Below are positions 52,302 to 61,036 of a DNA stretch of 64,000 nt, piece after piece. Position numbers and translations under genes: made by a program. The number at the start of each line of letters is the position of its first letter. The first letter of the stretch is position 1. The DNA lies in assembly GCA_900545955.1 (NCBI GenBank), contig URAU01000006.1, positions 76,731 through 140,730 on the forward strand, read 5' to 3'. The notes below the pieces were generated by a model that did not search any database, had not been told where the DNA came from, and worked only from the letters and a program-made list of their open reading frames with translations. This DNA comes from an uncultured Porphyromonadaceae bacterium (GTDB taxonomy: Bacteria > Bacteroidota > Bacteroidia > Bacteroidales > Muribaculaceae).

Positions 52302-55300
52302 TTATTTATATTCGTCCCAGCTCTTGATGTTGATGTCGTCGAGGCTGAGATGGGTGAACGCGTGGATGAACGTAGAGGCCAGACGGGCGTTGGTGAGCAG
52401 GGGGATGTTGAGGTCGATGGCGGCACGACGGATTTTATAGCCGTTGGAAAGTTCGGCCGACGAGAGATTCTTCGGCAGATTGACAACCATGTCGATCAGC
52501 TTGTCGTGCATGAGGTCGAGCGCCTGCGGTTGACCCTCGGGCTCGGAAGGCCAGTAGACGCGCACGGCCGGTACGCCGTTTTCCGTAAGGAAGCGGTATG
52601 TACCTTCGGTAGCGTAGATTTTCAGGCCGTAGGCATGCAGCATGCGCGCGGCTTCGAGCATGTCGGCTTTCTGGCGCGGGGTGCCGGTGGAGAGCAGCAC
52701 AGAGCGGCGCGGGATGCGGTGCCCTACCGAGAGCATCGACTTGAGCAGCGCCTCGTCGGTATCGTCGCCGATACAGCCTACCTCTCCGGTCGACGCCATG
52801 TCGACGCCCAGCACGGGATCGGCACCTTGCAGGCGTGAGAAGCTGAACTGCGAGGCCTTGATGCCGACGTAGTCGAGGTCGAACAGCGATTTCGAAGGTT
52901 TCTCGACCTCTTCGCCGAGAATTACGCGTGTAGCCAGCTCGATGAAGTTGAGTTTCAGAACTTTGGAGACGAACGGGAAGCTGCGCGAAGCGCGCAGGTT
53001 GCATTCTATCACCTTGATATCGTTGTTCTTGGCAAGGAACTGGATGTTGAAGGGTCCGGAAATGTTGAGCGCGCGGGCTATCTGCGCCGAAACTTTCTTG
53101 ATGCGGCGCATAGTCTCCACGTAGAGTTTCTGTGGCGGGAACTGGATGGTGGCGTCGCCGGAGTGCACGCCGGCAAATTCGATATGCTCAGAAATGGCGT
53201 AAAGTTTGATTTCGCCGTTCTGAGCTACGGCGTCCATCTCTATCTCCTTGGCGTTCTGGATAAATTCCGACACTACCACCGGATGCTGCTTGCTCACGTT
53301 GGCTGCAAGGCGCAGGAAGCGGTGAAGCTCTTCCTCGTTGCTGCATACGTTCATTGCGGCACCTGAAAGCACATAGCTGGGTCGCACGAGTACCGGGAAC
53401 CCGACCTCGCGGATGAAGTCGTCAATGTCGGCGAAGCTCGTCAGCTCGCGCCAGCGCGGCTGGTCGATGCCGAGGCGGTCGAGCATGGCCGAGAATTTGT
53501 GGCGGTCCTCGGCGTTGTCGATGCTCTCGGCCGAGGTGCCGAGGATGTTCACTCCGGCATCGTCGAGGCGCGTGGCCAGGTTGTTCGGTATCTGGCCGCC
53601 AACCGAGAGGATTACGCCGTGGGGCTGCTCAAGTTCGAGAATATCCATCACACGCTCGTAGGTGAGTTCGTCGAAATAGAGGCGGTCGCACATATCGTAG
53701 TCGGTCGACACGGTCTCGGGGTTGTAGTTGATCATCACCGAGCGCCATCCGCGCTCTTTCACGGTGAGCAGCGCGTTGACCGAACACCAGTCGAATTCCA
53801 CCGACGAGCCGATGCGGTAGGCACCGGAGCCGAGCACCACCACCGAGCGGTGGTCGTGCAGGTATTCCACGTCGTTGGTCGAGCCGTTGTAGGTGAGGTA
53901 GAGGTAGTTGGTCATCGCGGGATATTCGGCCGCGAGAGTATCGATCTGTTTTACCACGGGCACGATGCCGAGCTGCTTGCGCAGGGAGCGCATGGCAAGG
54001 CCGTCGGCTATGGAGTCGAAGGCGTTCTTGCGGATGGCGCGGGCCACCTGGAAGTCGCTGAAGCCCTGCTGCTTGGCTATGCGCAGCAGCGCCTCGGGAA
54101 GGGCGTCGAAACTGTCGACTGCCTCAAGCTCGCGTTCGGTGGCGATTATGTGGTGGAGTTTTTCAAGAAACCAGCGGTCGATTTTCGTCAGTTCGTGGAT
54201 GCGCTCCACGGTATACCCTTCGCGCATGGCCTTGGCCACCACGAAGATACGCTTGTCGGTGGGCTCGCGCAGGGCTTCGTCCATGTCGGCCACTTCGAAG
54301 TCGCGGTTGCCGACGAAGCCGTGCATACCCTGACCGATCATGCGCAGGCCTTTCTGGATTACCTCCTCGAAGGTGCGTCCGATGGCCATAACCTCGCCTA
54401 CGGATTTCATCGATGAACCGATCTGGCGCCTTACGCCATGGAATTTGCCGAGGTCCCAGCGAGGAATCTTGCAGACGATATAGTCGAGTGCCGGCTCGAA
54501 GAAAGCAGTGGTATCTTTCGTCACGGAGTTCTTCAGCTCGAACAGTCCGTAGCCGAGTCCGAGTTTTGCGGCCACGAAAGCCAGGGGATAGCCTGTGGCT
54601 TTCGATGCCAGAGCCGACGAGCGGCTAAGTCGGGCGTTTACCTCGATTACGCGGTAGTCCATCGAGTCGGGGTCGTAGGCATATTGCACGTTACATTCGC
54701 CCACGATGCCTATATGACGGATAATCTTTATGGCGAGTTCGCGCAGGAAGTGGTAGTCGTCGTTGGAGAGCGTCTGCGAGGGTGCCACTACTATCGATTC
54801 GCCGGTGTGGATGCCAAGCGGGTCGAAGTTCTCCATGTTGCAGACGGTGATGCAGTTGTCGTAGCGGTCGCGCACCACCTCGTATTCCACCTCTTTCCAC
54901 CCCTTGAGCGATTTCTCCACGAGCACCTGCGGCGAAAACGAGAACGCTTTCTCGGTGAGCGCGGTAAGCTCCTCGGCGTTGTCGCAGAAACCGCTGCCGA
55001 GGCCTCCGAGGGCATAGGCGGCGCGCACGATCACCGGGTAGCCGAGGCGTTCGGCCGCCTCAAGAGCCTGGGCGGTAGTGCTCACTGCCTCGCTCTTTAT
55101 GGTTTTTACGTCGATTTCGTCGAGTTTGCGCACGAAGAGCTCCCGGTCCTCGGTGTCCTTGATGGCCTGTACGGGGGTGCCGAGCACACTTACACCATAG
55201 CGTTCCAGTACGCCCGACTCATAAAGCTCAACGCCGCAGTTGAGCGCGGTCTGGCCTCCGAAGGCCAGAAGAATGCCGTCGGGGCGCTCTTTTTCTATCA

Positions 55301-55523
55301 CGCGCTCCACGAAGTAGGGCGTTACCGGCAGGAAGTAGATTTTGTCGGCAAACCCGCTGGAGGTCTGCACGGTGGCGATGTTCGGATTGATGAGCACCGT
55401 GGCGATGCCCTCCTCTTTCATGGCTTTGAGAGCCTGGGAGCCGGAATAGTCGAACTCGCCGGCTTCGCCGATCTTCAGGGCGCCGCTGCCCAGCAGTATT
55501 ACTTTGCTGATTTTCTTTTCCAT
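52302..55523 (-). CDS. carB: Carbamoyl-phosphate synthase large subunit
   Basis: The protein has 1073 residues, full length. Two homologous ATP-grasp halves phosphorylate bicarbonate and carbamate; the C-terminal MGS-like domain (about 935-1073; KADMLEAARMLHAYGLKIYATEGTY) is the allosteric site. Motifs: LGSGALKIGEAGEFDYSG at the N-terminus, EVNARLSRSSALASKATGYP in the first half and LGSGAYRIGSSVEFDW in the second. It supplies carbamoyl phosphate for pyrimidine and arginine synthesis. It follows carA by 42 bases. Confidence 0.97.
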   Translation of the reverse strand: MEKKISKVILLGSGALKIGEAGEFDYSGSQALKAMKEEGIATVLINPNIATVQTSSGFADKIYFLPVTPYFVERVIEKERPDGILLAFGGQTALNCGVELYESGVLERYGVSVLGTPVQAIKDTEDRELFVRKLDEIDVKTIKSEAVSTTAQALEAAERLGYPVIVRAAYALGGLGSGFCDNAEELTALTEKAFSFSPQVLVEKSLKGWKEVEYEVVRDRYDNCITVCNMENFDPLGIHTGESIVVAPSQTLSNDDYHFLRELAIKIIRHIGIVGECNVQYAYDPDSMDYRVIEVNARLSRSSALASKATGYPLAFVAAKLGLGYGLFELKNSVTKDTTAFFEPALDYIVCKIPRWDLGKFHGVRRQIGSSMKSVGEVMAIGRTFEEVIQKGLRMIGQGMHGFVGNRDFEVADMDEALREPTDKRIFVVAKAMREGYTVERIHELTKIDRWFLEKLHHIIATERELEAVDSFDALPEALLRIAKQQGFSDFQVARAIRKNAFDSIADGLAMRSLRKQLGIVPVVKQIDTLAAEYPAMTNYLYLTYNGSTNDVEYLHDHRSVVVLGSGAYRIGSSVEFDWCSVNALLTVKERGWRSVMINYNPETVSTDYDMCDRLYFDELTYERVMDILELEQPHGVILSVGGQIPNNLATRLDDAGVNILGTSAESIDNAEDRHKFSAMLDRLGIDQPRWRELTSFADIDDFIREVGFPVLVRPSYVLSGAAMNVCSNEEELHRFLRLAANVSKQHPVVVSEFIQNAKEIEMDAVAQNGEIKLYAISEHIEFAGVHSGDATIQFPPQKLYVETMRRIKKVSAQIARALNISGPFNIQFLAKNNDIKVIECNLRASRSFPFVSKVLKLNFIELATRVILGEEVEKPSKSLFDLDYVGIKASQFSFSRLQGADPVLGVDMASTGEVGCIGDDTDEALLKSMLSVGHRIPRRSVLLSTGTPRQKADMLEAARMLHAYGLKIYATEGTYRFLTENGVPAVRVYWPSEPEGQPQALDLMHDKLIDMVVNLPKNLSSAELSNGYKIRRAAIDLNIPLLTNARLASTFIHAFTHLSLDDINIKSWDEYK

Positions 55524-55565
55524 GCCGCTGTCTGGTGTAGGGAAGTGAGTGTGGATTGGGGAGTC

Positions 55566-56657
55566 TTATTTGTTCTTATGGTCGCGCACCATCTGGAGGA
55601 ACTTGTCGAAGATGAATTCCGTGTCGCGCGGACCCGATGATGCCTCGGGGTGGAACTGGGCCGAGAACCAGGGCATCGTGCGGTGACGGATACCCTCGTT
55701 GGTCCCGTCGTTCATGTTGACGAAGAGCGGTTCCCAGTCGGAGGGGAGTGTAGTGTCGTCGACGGCGAATCCGTGGTTCTGCGAAGTCACGTAGCAGGTG
55801 TTTGTCCCGGCCATGCGCACGGGCTGGTTGTGGCTGCGGTGGCCGTACTTAAGTTTGTAGGTCTTGGCTCCGGCGGCTTTGGCCAGCAGCTGGTTGCCCA
55901 TGCAGATACCGCAGATGGGCTTGCCGGTGGCCATCGCCTTGCGGATATTGGCTACTGTGGCCTCGGCGAAGTCGGGGTTGCCCGGACCATTGGATATGAA
56001 TAGCCCGTCGTAGGGGATGTCGGTGAAATCATAGTCCCAGGGGACGCGTATCACCTTCACTCCGCGACGGGTGAGGCATCGGATAATATTGAATTTCGTG
56101 CCGCAGTCCACCAGCACGATGGTTTCTTCTCCTTCGCCGTGGATTTCCGGCTCGGTGCAGCTTACGGCGGCTATGAGATTCTCGGCGTTGGGGTCGGAGA
56201 ATTCAACTTCGTCGGGGCTCTCGAAATAAATCTTGCCGAGCATCGACCCTTTCTCGCGCAGATGCTTTGTCAGGGCGCGGGTGTCGATGCCGTAGAGACC
56301 GGGCTTTTTCTCGTCGCGGAGCCATTGATGGAGGCTGCGCGTGGCCAGCCAGTGGCTCGGCTCCCACGAGTAATCCTGCGCGATAATAGCGCGGCAGTGG
56401 ATTCTGGAACTTTCGAGATAGCGGCTCACGTTGTCGGGCTCGGTGGTTTCCGGCGGCACTCCGTAGTTGCCGAGAATCGGATAGGTGGTCACCAGTATCT
56501 GCCCTTCGTATGACGGGTCGGTCAGACTTTCGGGATAGCCCGTCATGGCGGTGTTGAACACCACCTCGCCGGCGGTTGCCGTTTCGTAGCCGAACGACTT
56601 CCCCCGGAATGTGGTTCCGTCTTCCAGAACCAGCACGGCGTCGCGTGTTTGCTGCAT
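55566..56657 (-). CDS. carA: Carbamoyl-phosphate synthase small subunit
   Basis: The protein has 363 residues. It is the glutamine amidotransferase that passes ammonia to CarB. The catalytic Cys lies in GICMGNQLLAKAAG, and His and Glu in AQFHPEASSGP. The N-terminal part (LVLEDGTTFRGKSFGYE) is the usual small-subunit fold. A strong minus-strand promoter (TTG, 20 bases, TAACTTTG) lies just upstream. Confidence 0.96.
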   Translation of the reverse strand: MQQTRDAVLVLEDGTTFRGKSFGYETATAGEVVFNTAMTGYPESLTDPSYEGQILVTTYPILGNYGVPPETTEPDNVSRYLESSRIHCRAIIAQDYSWEPSHWLATRSLHQWLRDEKKPGLYGIDTRALTKHLREKGSMLGKIYFESPDEVEFSDPNAENLIAAVSCTEPEIHGEGEETIVLVDCGTKFNIIRCLTRRGVKVIRVPWDYDFTDIPYDGLFISNGPGNPDFAEATVANIRKAMATGKPICGICMGNQLLAKAAGAKTYKLKYGHRSHNQPVRMAGTNTCYVTSQNHGFAVDDTTLPSDWEPLFVNMNDGTNEGIRHRTMPWFSAQFHPEASSGPRDTEFIFDKFLQMVRDHKNK

Positions 56658-56706
56658 AAGGAAATGTGAATAAACTGATTGCGATTATTTCGCAGTTTGT
56701 TGAGTG

Positions 56707-56737
56707 CAAAGTTAGCGGTTTTTCAGTAATTTTGCAA
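56707..56737 (-). promoter_or_regulatory. Predicted promoter of carAB
   Basis: On the minus strand, TTG (56737-56735), a 20-base spacer and TAACTTTG (56714-56707) fit the Bacteroidetes promoter. It overlaps a plus-strand -7 element (56727-56734). Confidence 0.65.
56727..56734 (+). promoter_or_regulatory. Predicted -7 element of tcdA
   Basis: TAATTTTG lies 45 bases before the tcdA start. It sits inside the spacer of the carAB promoter. Confidence 0.45.
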
Positions 56738-56778
56738 CCGCCGCGGCGCCAAATGGCGTCCGGGGAATAAAGCTATTT

Positions 56779-57582
56779 ATGAAAACGGAACAAACAGATA
56801 AATTGGCCACATCGCGCTCTGCGCTGGCGCTCGGTATTCCGGCCATGGAGATGCTTGGCCGGGTGCGCGTAATGGTGCTCGGACTGGGTGGCGTCGGGAG
56901 CTGGGCGGCTGAGGCGCTCGTGCGTACCGGAGTGCGGCATATGGCACTTGTCGACGCCGACTGTGTGGCCGTGAGCAACGTAAACCGCCAGGCACCGGCC
57001 ACTATGGCTACCGTCGCGCGCCCCAAAACCGAGGCGATGGCAGCCCGTCTGCGCGACATCGCTCCCGATGTGGAGCTCGAACTCTTTACGGCCACCTATT
57101 GCGAGGCTACCGCCTCCGGATTCGATTTCGAAAGCTACGACTATGTAATCGATGCCATCGACTCGCTGGCCGACAAGCAGCTGCTTATGCTCAATGTGGC
57201 TGCCTGCCGCCGGCCGGTGCTGTTTTCATCCATGGGAGCCGCACTCAAGATGGACCCGGGAAAGATTGAGGTGGCCGAATTCTGGAAGGTGCACGGATGC
57301 CCTCTCGCAGCCGCGCTGCGCAGTCGCATGCGGCGCGCGGGCACCTTCCCGGCCCGCAAGGTGATGTGCGTATTCTCGCCCGAACGCCTGCCCAATCACC
57401 CCGAGGCTCTGGAGGGCATTGACCTTCCTGACAGCTCGATGCGTTTCGGCAAGGTTGCCGTCAACGGCTCGCTCTGTCATATCACCGCTACCTTCGGCCT
57501 CCGCCTCGCCTCCCTCGTAATCTCCGATATATATAGGCGTGCCACAGAAATTTCCCCAAATGCACCTTTGGTGAAATCCTGA
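56779..57582 (+). CDS. tcdA: tRNA threonylcarbamoyladenosine dehydratase (E1-like)
   Basis: The protein has 267 residues and belongs to the ThiF/MoeB E1-like family. It uses ATP to convert t6A37 of tRNA to its cyclic form. The ATP-binding GLGGVGSWAAEALVRTG, the NRQ motif (VNRQAPAT) and DAIDSLADK are visible. It lacks the rhodanese domain of MoeB. A short terminator-like hairpin overlaps the stop. Confidence 0.9.
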   Translation: MKTEQTDKLATSRSALALGIPAMEMLGRVRVMVLGLGGVGSWAAEALVRTGVRHMALVDADCVAVSNVNRQAPATMATVARPKTEAMAARLRDIAPDVELELFTATYCEATASGFDFESYDYVIDAIDSLADKQLLMLNVAACRRPVLFSSMGAALKMDPGKIEVAEFWKVHGCPLAAALRSRMRRAGTFPARKVMCVFSPERLPNHPEALEGIDLPDSSMRFGKVAVNGSLCHITATFGLRLASLVISDIYRRATEISPNAPLVKS

Positions 57583-57599
57583 AAGTCGGAGACTTTTTT
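57582..57599 (+). terminator. Short terminator after tcdA
   Basis: AAAGTC and GACTTT form a 6-bp stem with a 3-base loop, followed by a run of T. It starts on the last base of the stop codon. Confidence 0.6.
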
Positions 57600-57630
57600 G
57601 TGCTTTTATTTCTTAATTTATGAAGTTTGA

Positions 57631-57662
57631 TTTGTTAAATCGAGGGGTTGTGTTTACCTTTG
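57631..57662 (+). promoter_or_regulatory. Predicted promoter of the rubrerythrin gene
   Basis: TTTG at 57631-57634, a 20-base spacer and TACCTTTG at 57655-57662 match the Bacteroidetes promoter closely. The start codon is about 43 bases downstream. Confidence 0.75.
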
Positions 57663-57704
57663 TCTGTTGAAAAAGTAGTTCAAAAATCTCAATTTTTTAT
57701 CCTT

Positions 57705-58259
57705 ATGAAGAAGAAATTTATCTGCACCGTCTGTGGCTATGTTCACGAAGGCGATGAGGCTCCCGAAAAGTGCCCGCTCTGCGGCGCTCCCAAAAGCAAG
57801 TTTAAGGAACTGACCGAAGAAGAGGCCGTTAAGTTCGTTACCGAACACGAAATCGGCGTTGCCAAAGGCTGCTCCGAGGAGATGATCAAAGATCTCAATA
57901 CTCATTTCATGGGCGAATGCACCGAGGTGGGCATGTATCTGGCTATGAGCCGTCAGGCCGATCGCGAGGGTTATCCCGAAATCGCCGAGGCATTCAAGCG
58001 CTACGCCTTCGAGGAGGCCGAGCACGCTTCGAAGTTCGCCGAGCTCCTCGGCGACTGCGTATGGGACACCAAGACCAACCTCTACAAGCGCATGCTGGCC
58101 GAAGCGGGTGCCAACGAGGACAAGATGCGTATCGCTGCCAACGCCAAGAAGGCCAATCTCGATGCCATCCACGATACCGTTCACGAAATGGCTAAGGACG
58201 AAGCCCGCCATGGCCGCGGCTTCAAGGGGCTCTACGACCGCTATTTCGGCGGCAAGTAA
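57705..58259 (+). CDS. Reverse rubrerythrin-type peroxidase
   Basis: The protein has 184 residues. An N-terminal rubredoxin-like domain (CTVCGYVHEGDEAPEKCPLC, two Cys pairs for iron) precedes a ferritin-like four-helix bundle with the diiron ligands in GECTEVGMYL, FEEAEHASKF and DEARHGRGF. This order is the reverse of classical rubrerythrin. The protein probably reduces hydrogen peroxide with NADH-derived electrons in the anaerobic cytosol. The ATG at 57705 is 20 codons into the open frame and fits the promoter. A strong terminator follows. Confidence 0.93.
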   Translation: MKKKFICTVCGYVHEGDEAPEKCPLCGAPKSKFKELTEEEAVKFVTEHEIGVAKGCSEEMIKDLNTHFMGECTEVGMYLAMSRQADREGYPEIAEAFKRYAFEEAEHASKFAELLGDCVWDTKTNLYKRMLAEAGANEDKMRIAANAKKANLDAIHDTVHEMAKDEARHGRGFKGLYDRYFGGK

Positions 58260-58283
58260 TCCAACCTTATCCCTAAAAATCTT

Positions 58284-58321
58284 AAGGCGGGATGTTGACT
58301 CATTTGTCGACATCCCGCCTT
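58284..58321. terminator. Bidirectional terminator
   Basis: AAGGCGGGATG and CATCCCGCCTT form an 11-bp stem, lengthened by G-U pairs in the inner GTTGAC/GTCGAC. It separates the rubrerythrin gene from the convergent Spy-like gene. Confidence 0.85.
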
Positions 58322-58344
58322 CGTTTATAATGGCAAATCCGGTC

Positions 58345-58809
58345 TCAGCGCTTTTTGCCGTGGTGGCGACGCATCATGCGCTCCATCATCTTGTGCTCGT
58401 GGTCGTAGACGCGCAGAATCTGCTTCTGGCTTAGGAATTTGCTGTATTCACGGTAGTATTTTTCCTGTATCTTGTTCATGCGCTGCCGGTGGGCGAACCG
58501 TTCGGTGATAATCTTTTTTGCCTGAGCTTCGGTCAGATTTTTTGTGTCGTCGGCTTCCGCATCTTTGGACGGACGGATTTTCCATATCTCTTTCTGGTTT
58601 CTCAAGTAGGTCTCCACGAAGGTGCGCGTTGTGGCCTCGTCGAGTTCAAGGTCGGCGGCTATGGTGGTGGCCTGGATTTTTGCGAATTGTTCGCGCGAGG
58701 GGCGGCCGTTGGCACCGCTGCATTTCTTCTCGTCGGCCGAGGCGTCGGATGCTACTGTCTGGAAGGCTATGGCTGTCGCTGTAATCAGCATAATCAGTAA
58801 TCTGTACAT
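58345..58809 (-). CDS. Small exported Spy/CpxP-like protein
   Basis: The protein has 154 residues and a signal peptide (about 1-25). The mature part is helical and charged, with LTEAQAKKIITERFAHRQRM and REYSKFLSQKQILRVYDHEH, like the LTxxQ repeats of periplasmic Spy/CpxP proteins. The end is His/Arg-rich (RRHHGKKR). It is the third gene of a run with a sigma factor and a putative anti-sigma factor, so it is probably an envelope-stress or sensory component of that module. Confidence 0.65.
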   Translation of the reverse strand: MYRLLIMLITATAIAFQTVASDASADEKKCSGANGRPSREQFAKIQATTIAADLELDEATTRTFVETYLRNQKEIWKIRPSKDAEADDTKNLTEAQAKKIITERFAHRQRMNKIQEKYYREYSKFLSQKQILRVYDHEHKMMERMMRRHHGKKR

Positions 58810-58858
58810 AGATTTTTAGTCGTGAGAGTGGATATTATGAATGCTTTCGTGGAGCGGT

Positions 58859-59224
58859 TCAGAGTGCTGCATAGTCCATTACCATATCGCTTCGGTAATT
58901 GTCGAGCAGGTATTCCTGATCGGAGGCGCTGAGCCGCTCGAAGGCCTGATCGGGGGTGAGGCTTTCGGAGTGCTGAACGCCGGGGATGAGGTTGATGGCT
59001 ATGAGCGCCACTGCGGCGGCCGATACGGCGGCAGTGGCCCAGAGACGCAGGCGCGCGGTAAACTGGCGATGCCGTCTTATGGCCTGTTCAGATGCGACGC
59101 GGACAATTACCTCGTCGGTCAGCCGCTCTATAAAGTCCGGGGGCATGCGGTAGGGATCGCGGCGACGCAGGGCGTCGAGCGGCGACGGCGTGTCGTTTTG
59201 TGTGTTTCGGAGTTCAGGTGTCAT
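58859..59224 (-). CDS. Putative anti-sigma factor, single TM helix
   Basis: The protein has 121 residues. A cytosolic part (about 1-60) is followed by one membrane helix (WATAAVSAAAVALIAINLI) and a short outer tail (about 40 residues). No zinc-binding anti-sigma motif is seen. Its start overlaps the end of the ECF sigma gene by 11 bases, which suggests translational coupling and a regulatory pair. Confidence 0.65.
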   Translation of the reverse strand: MTPELRNTQNDTPSPLDALRRRDPYRMPPDFIERLTDEVIVRVASEQAIRRHRQFTARLRLWATAAVSAAAVALIAINLIPGVQHSESLTPDQAFERLSASDQEYLLDNYRSDMVMDYAAL

Positions 59225-59774
59225 GGCTGCTGATGTATTCTGTTATTTTTGTTTTTGCGAAATGGTAGTTTACTTTGGCGCTTGAAGCTGTCATGTCTGT
59301 GGCGTCGGCTATTTCCTCGTAGCTTAGCTCATCGTAGTATCGTAGGAGGAAAACGGCCTGTTGCTTTGGAGGCAGCATGTGGATTGCCTGCTGGAGCCTG
59401 ACGGCCTCAAGATTCGTGTAGTCCACATACTCGTCGGCTGCAGGGAGGTTGGCATCCGTGGGGAATTCCGTCGACAGAATGGATTCGCTGCGCTTGCGTT
59501 CGGCAAGCATCCGGAGTGCTTCGTTGGTGGCGATGCGGTAAAGCCATGCTTTAAGCGCTTCGGGCTGCCGGAGTTTGTCGAGATTGCGGAAAACCTTGAT
59601 AAACGTCTCCTGCACGGCGTCCTCGGCGTCGGCGTGGCTTACAACCATGCGTCGGATATGCCGGTAAATCGGTTCGCCCCATCGTGCCATTACGTCGCGC
59701 ATCTGCTGTTCGGCAGTGCGGTCGGGAGGCGCAGTGGCGGCTGAGGATGTGGATACCTTTTGTAGGACGCTCAT
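59214..59774 (-). CDS. ECF sigma factor (sigma-70 family)
   Basis: The protein has 186 residues. Region 2 has the promoter-melting and -10 binding parts (HADAEDAVQETFIKVFRNL and LKAWLYRIATNEALRML); region 4 has the helix-turn-helix (LSYEEIADATDMTASSAKVN). It is expected to direct RNA polymerase to a small regulon that may include its own operon. A near-match -7 element (TAACTTTA on the minus strand, 59851-59858) lies upstream. Confidence 0.88.
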   Translation of the reverse strand: MSVLQKVSTSSAATAPPDRTAEQQMRDVMARWGEPIYRHIRRMVVSHADAEDAVQETFIKVFRNLDKLRQPEALKAWLYRIATNEALRMLAERKRSESILSTEFPTDANLPAADEYVDYTNLEAVRLQQAIHMLPPKQQAVFLLRYYDELSYEEIADATDMTASSAKVNYHFAKTKITEYISSHDT

Positions 59775-59888
59775 CTGGGGCGGATCGATTGTGGTGGTTG
59801 TGTTTATGTTCGGTTGTTTGCTATCGTTAGCTTAGACATGGTTTTATGCTTAAAGTTAAATCGTAGAGTCATTTTTTGAAACCATTAT

Positions 59889-59919
59889 TTTGATTATCTG
59901 TTTTCTATATATAAATTTG
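59889..59919 (+). promoter_or_regulatory. Predicted promoter of the CDF gene
   Basis: TTTG at 59889-59892, a 19-base spacer and TAAATTTG at 59912-59919 match the Bacteroidetes promoter. The ATG at 59962 is about 40 bases further on. Confidence 0.75.
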
Positions 59920-59961
59920 CCGTTCCGGCCACATTATTTTAATCCCGGAACTGAAAAAAAC

Positions 59962-60924
59962 ATGAGACCGACACCTGCCGTATCCTCCTATACTCCTGTC
60001 AGCGACCGCGATGCAGTGCGCATCGCGCGCCACGTCACGTGGGTCGGTTTCTGGTGCAACGCCGTTTTGGGCACATTGAAGGTCATTGCCGGTATCTTCG
60101 GACGTTCCACGGCAATGGTGGTCGACGGCGTGCACTCCTTTTCCGATTTCTTTACAGATATAATAGTTCTGATATTTGTCGGTATCGCCCGGCGGAAGGC
60201 CAACCGCGACTTTCAGTATGGCCACGGTAAGTTTGAGACTTTCGCCACCATGCTGCTTGCGATGATTCTCGCGGTAGTGGGAATCCTGTTTTTTATCGAT
60301 GGCGCCGAAAAAACCTGGAATGCCATGCACGGGCATCCGCTTCCGTCGCCCGGATGGGTGGCCCTCGCCATGGCTCTGTTCTCGATACTGCTGAAGGAGT
60401 GGCTTTTCCGCTATACCCGCGATGCGGGCGAGCGCATACATTCGCAAGTGGTGATTGCAAATGCGTGGCATCATCGCAGCGACGCGCTTTCTTCGCTGGC
60501 CACTCTTGTCGGAATCGCAGGCGCTATGTTTCTGGGGCCGCATTTCCGTGTGCTCGACCCGATAGCTGCAATGGTGGTGAGCGTGTTTATTATTCTTGTG
60601 GCGGTGAAAATCGGGCGCCCGGCCGTAGAGGAGCTCCTTGAGGTCTCGCTGCCGTCGGAGGTCGAGGAAGGTATGTTTCATGTTATCGGAAGCACCCCCG
60701 GGGTGGAGGCTTTCCATCATTTCGCCTCGCGCCGCAACGGCAATTGCATGATTGTGGATTTCCATATCAAGGTCAATCCGCGTATCACTGTCGACCATGC
60801 CCACCGCATCGCTTCCGATGTGGAGCAGCGGCTGAAAAGCGCATATGGCACCGACATGATCGTCACCATTCATATAGAGCCGTATCTCGGGCAGCCGGTC
60901 GATGCCAATAATATGTGTGAGTAA
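59962..60924 (+). CDS. Cation diffusion facilitator (metal efflux)
   Basis: The protein has 320 residues and six membrane helices. Metal-site residues are in helix 2 (MVVDGVHSFSDFFTD) and helix 5 (ANAWHHRSDALSS). The C-terminal cytosolic domain (about 215-320) has the CDF metallochaperone-like fold. It probably exports Zn2+, Fe2+ or Mn2+ by proton exchange; the metal cannot be told from sequence. The ATG at 59962 fits the promoter; longer starts overlap it. Confidence 0.9.
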   Translation: MRPTPAVSSYTPVSDRDAVRIARHVTWVGFWCNAVLGTLKVIAGIFGRSTAMVVDGVHSFSDFFTDIIVLIFVGIARRKANRDFQYGHGKFETFATMLLAMILAVVGILFFIDGAEKTWNAMHGHPLPSPGWVALAMALFSILLKEWLFRYTRDAGERIHSQVVIANAWHHRSDALSSLATLVGIAGAMFLGPHFRVLDPIAAMVVSVFIILVAVKIGRPAVEELLEVSLPSEVEEGMFHVIGSTPGVEAFHHFASRRNGNCMIVDFHIKVNPRITVDHAHRIASDVEQRLKSAYGTDMIVTIHIEPYLGQPVDANNMCE

Positions 60925-60957
60925 GGCGATTGCGCCTGGTCGCGACATTTTTTATTT
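60924..60957 (+). terminator. Possible terminator after the CDF gene
   Basis: AGGCG and CGCCT form a short stem at 60924-60937, followed after 12 bases by a T-rich run. The stem is weak. Confidence 0.35.
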
Positions 60958-61036
60958 TCAGGGGGGAGAACAATCCTTTTAGTCGGTTGTATTATCATTG
61001 TGTGGATGTACCGTTTGGGTGCCTCCGTATTTTTAG

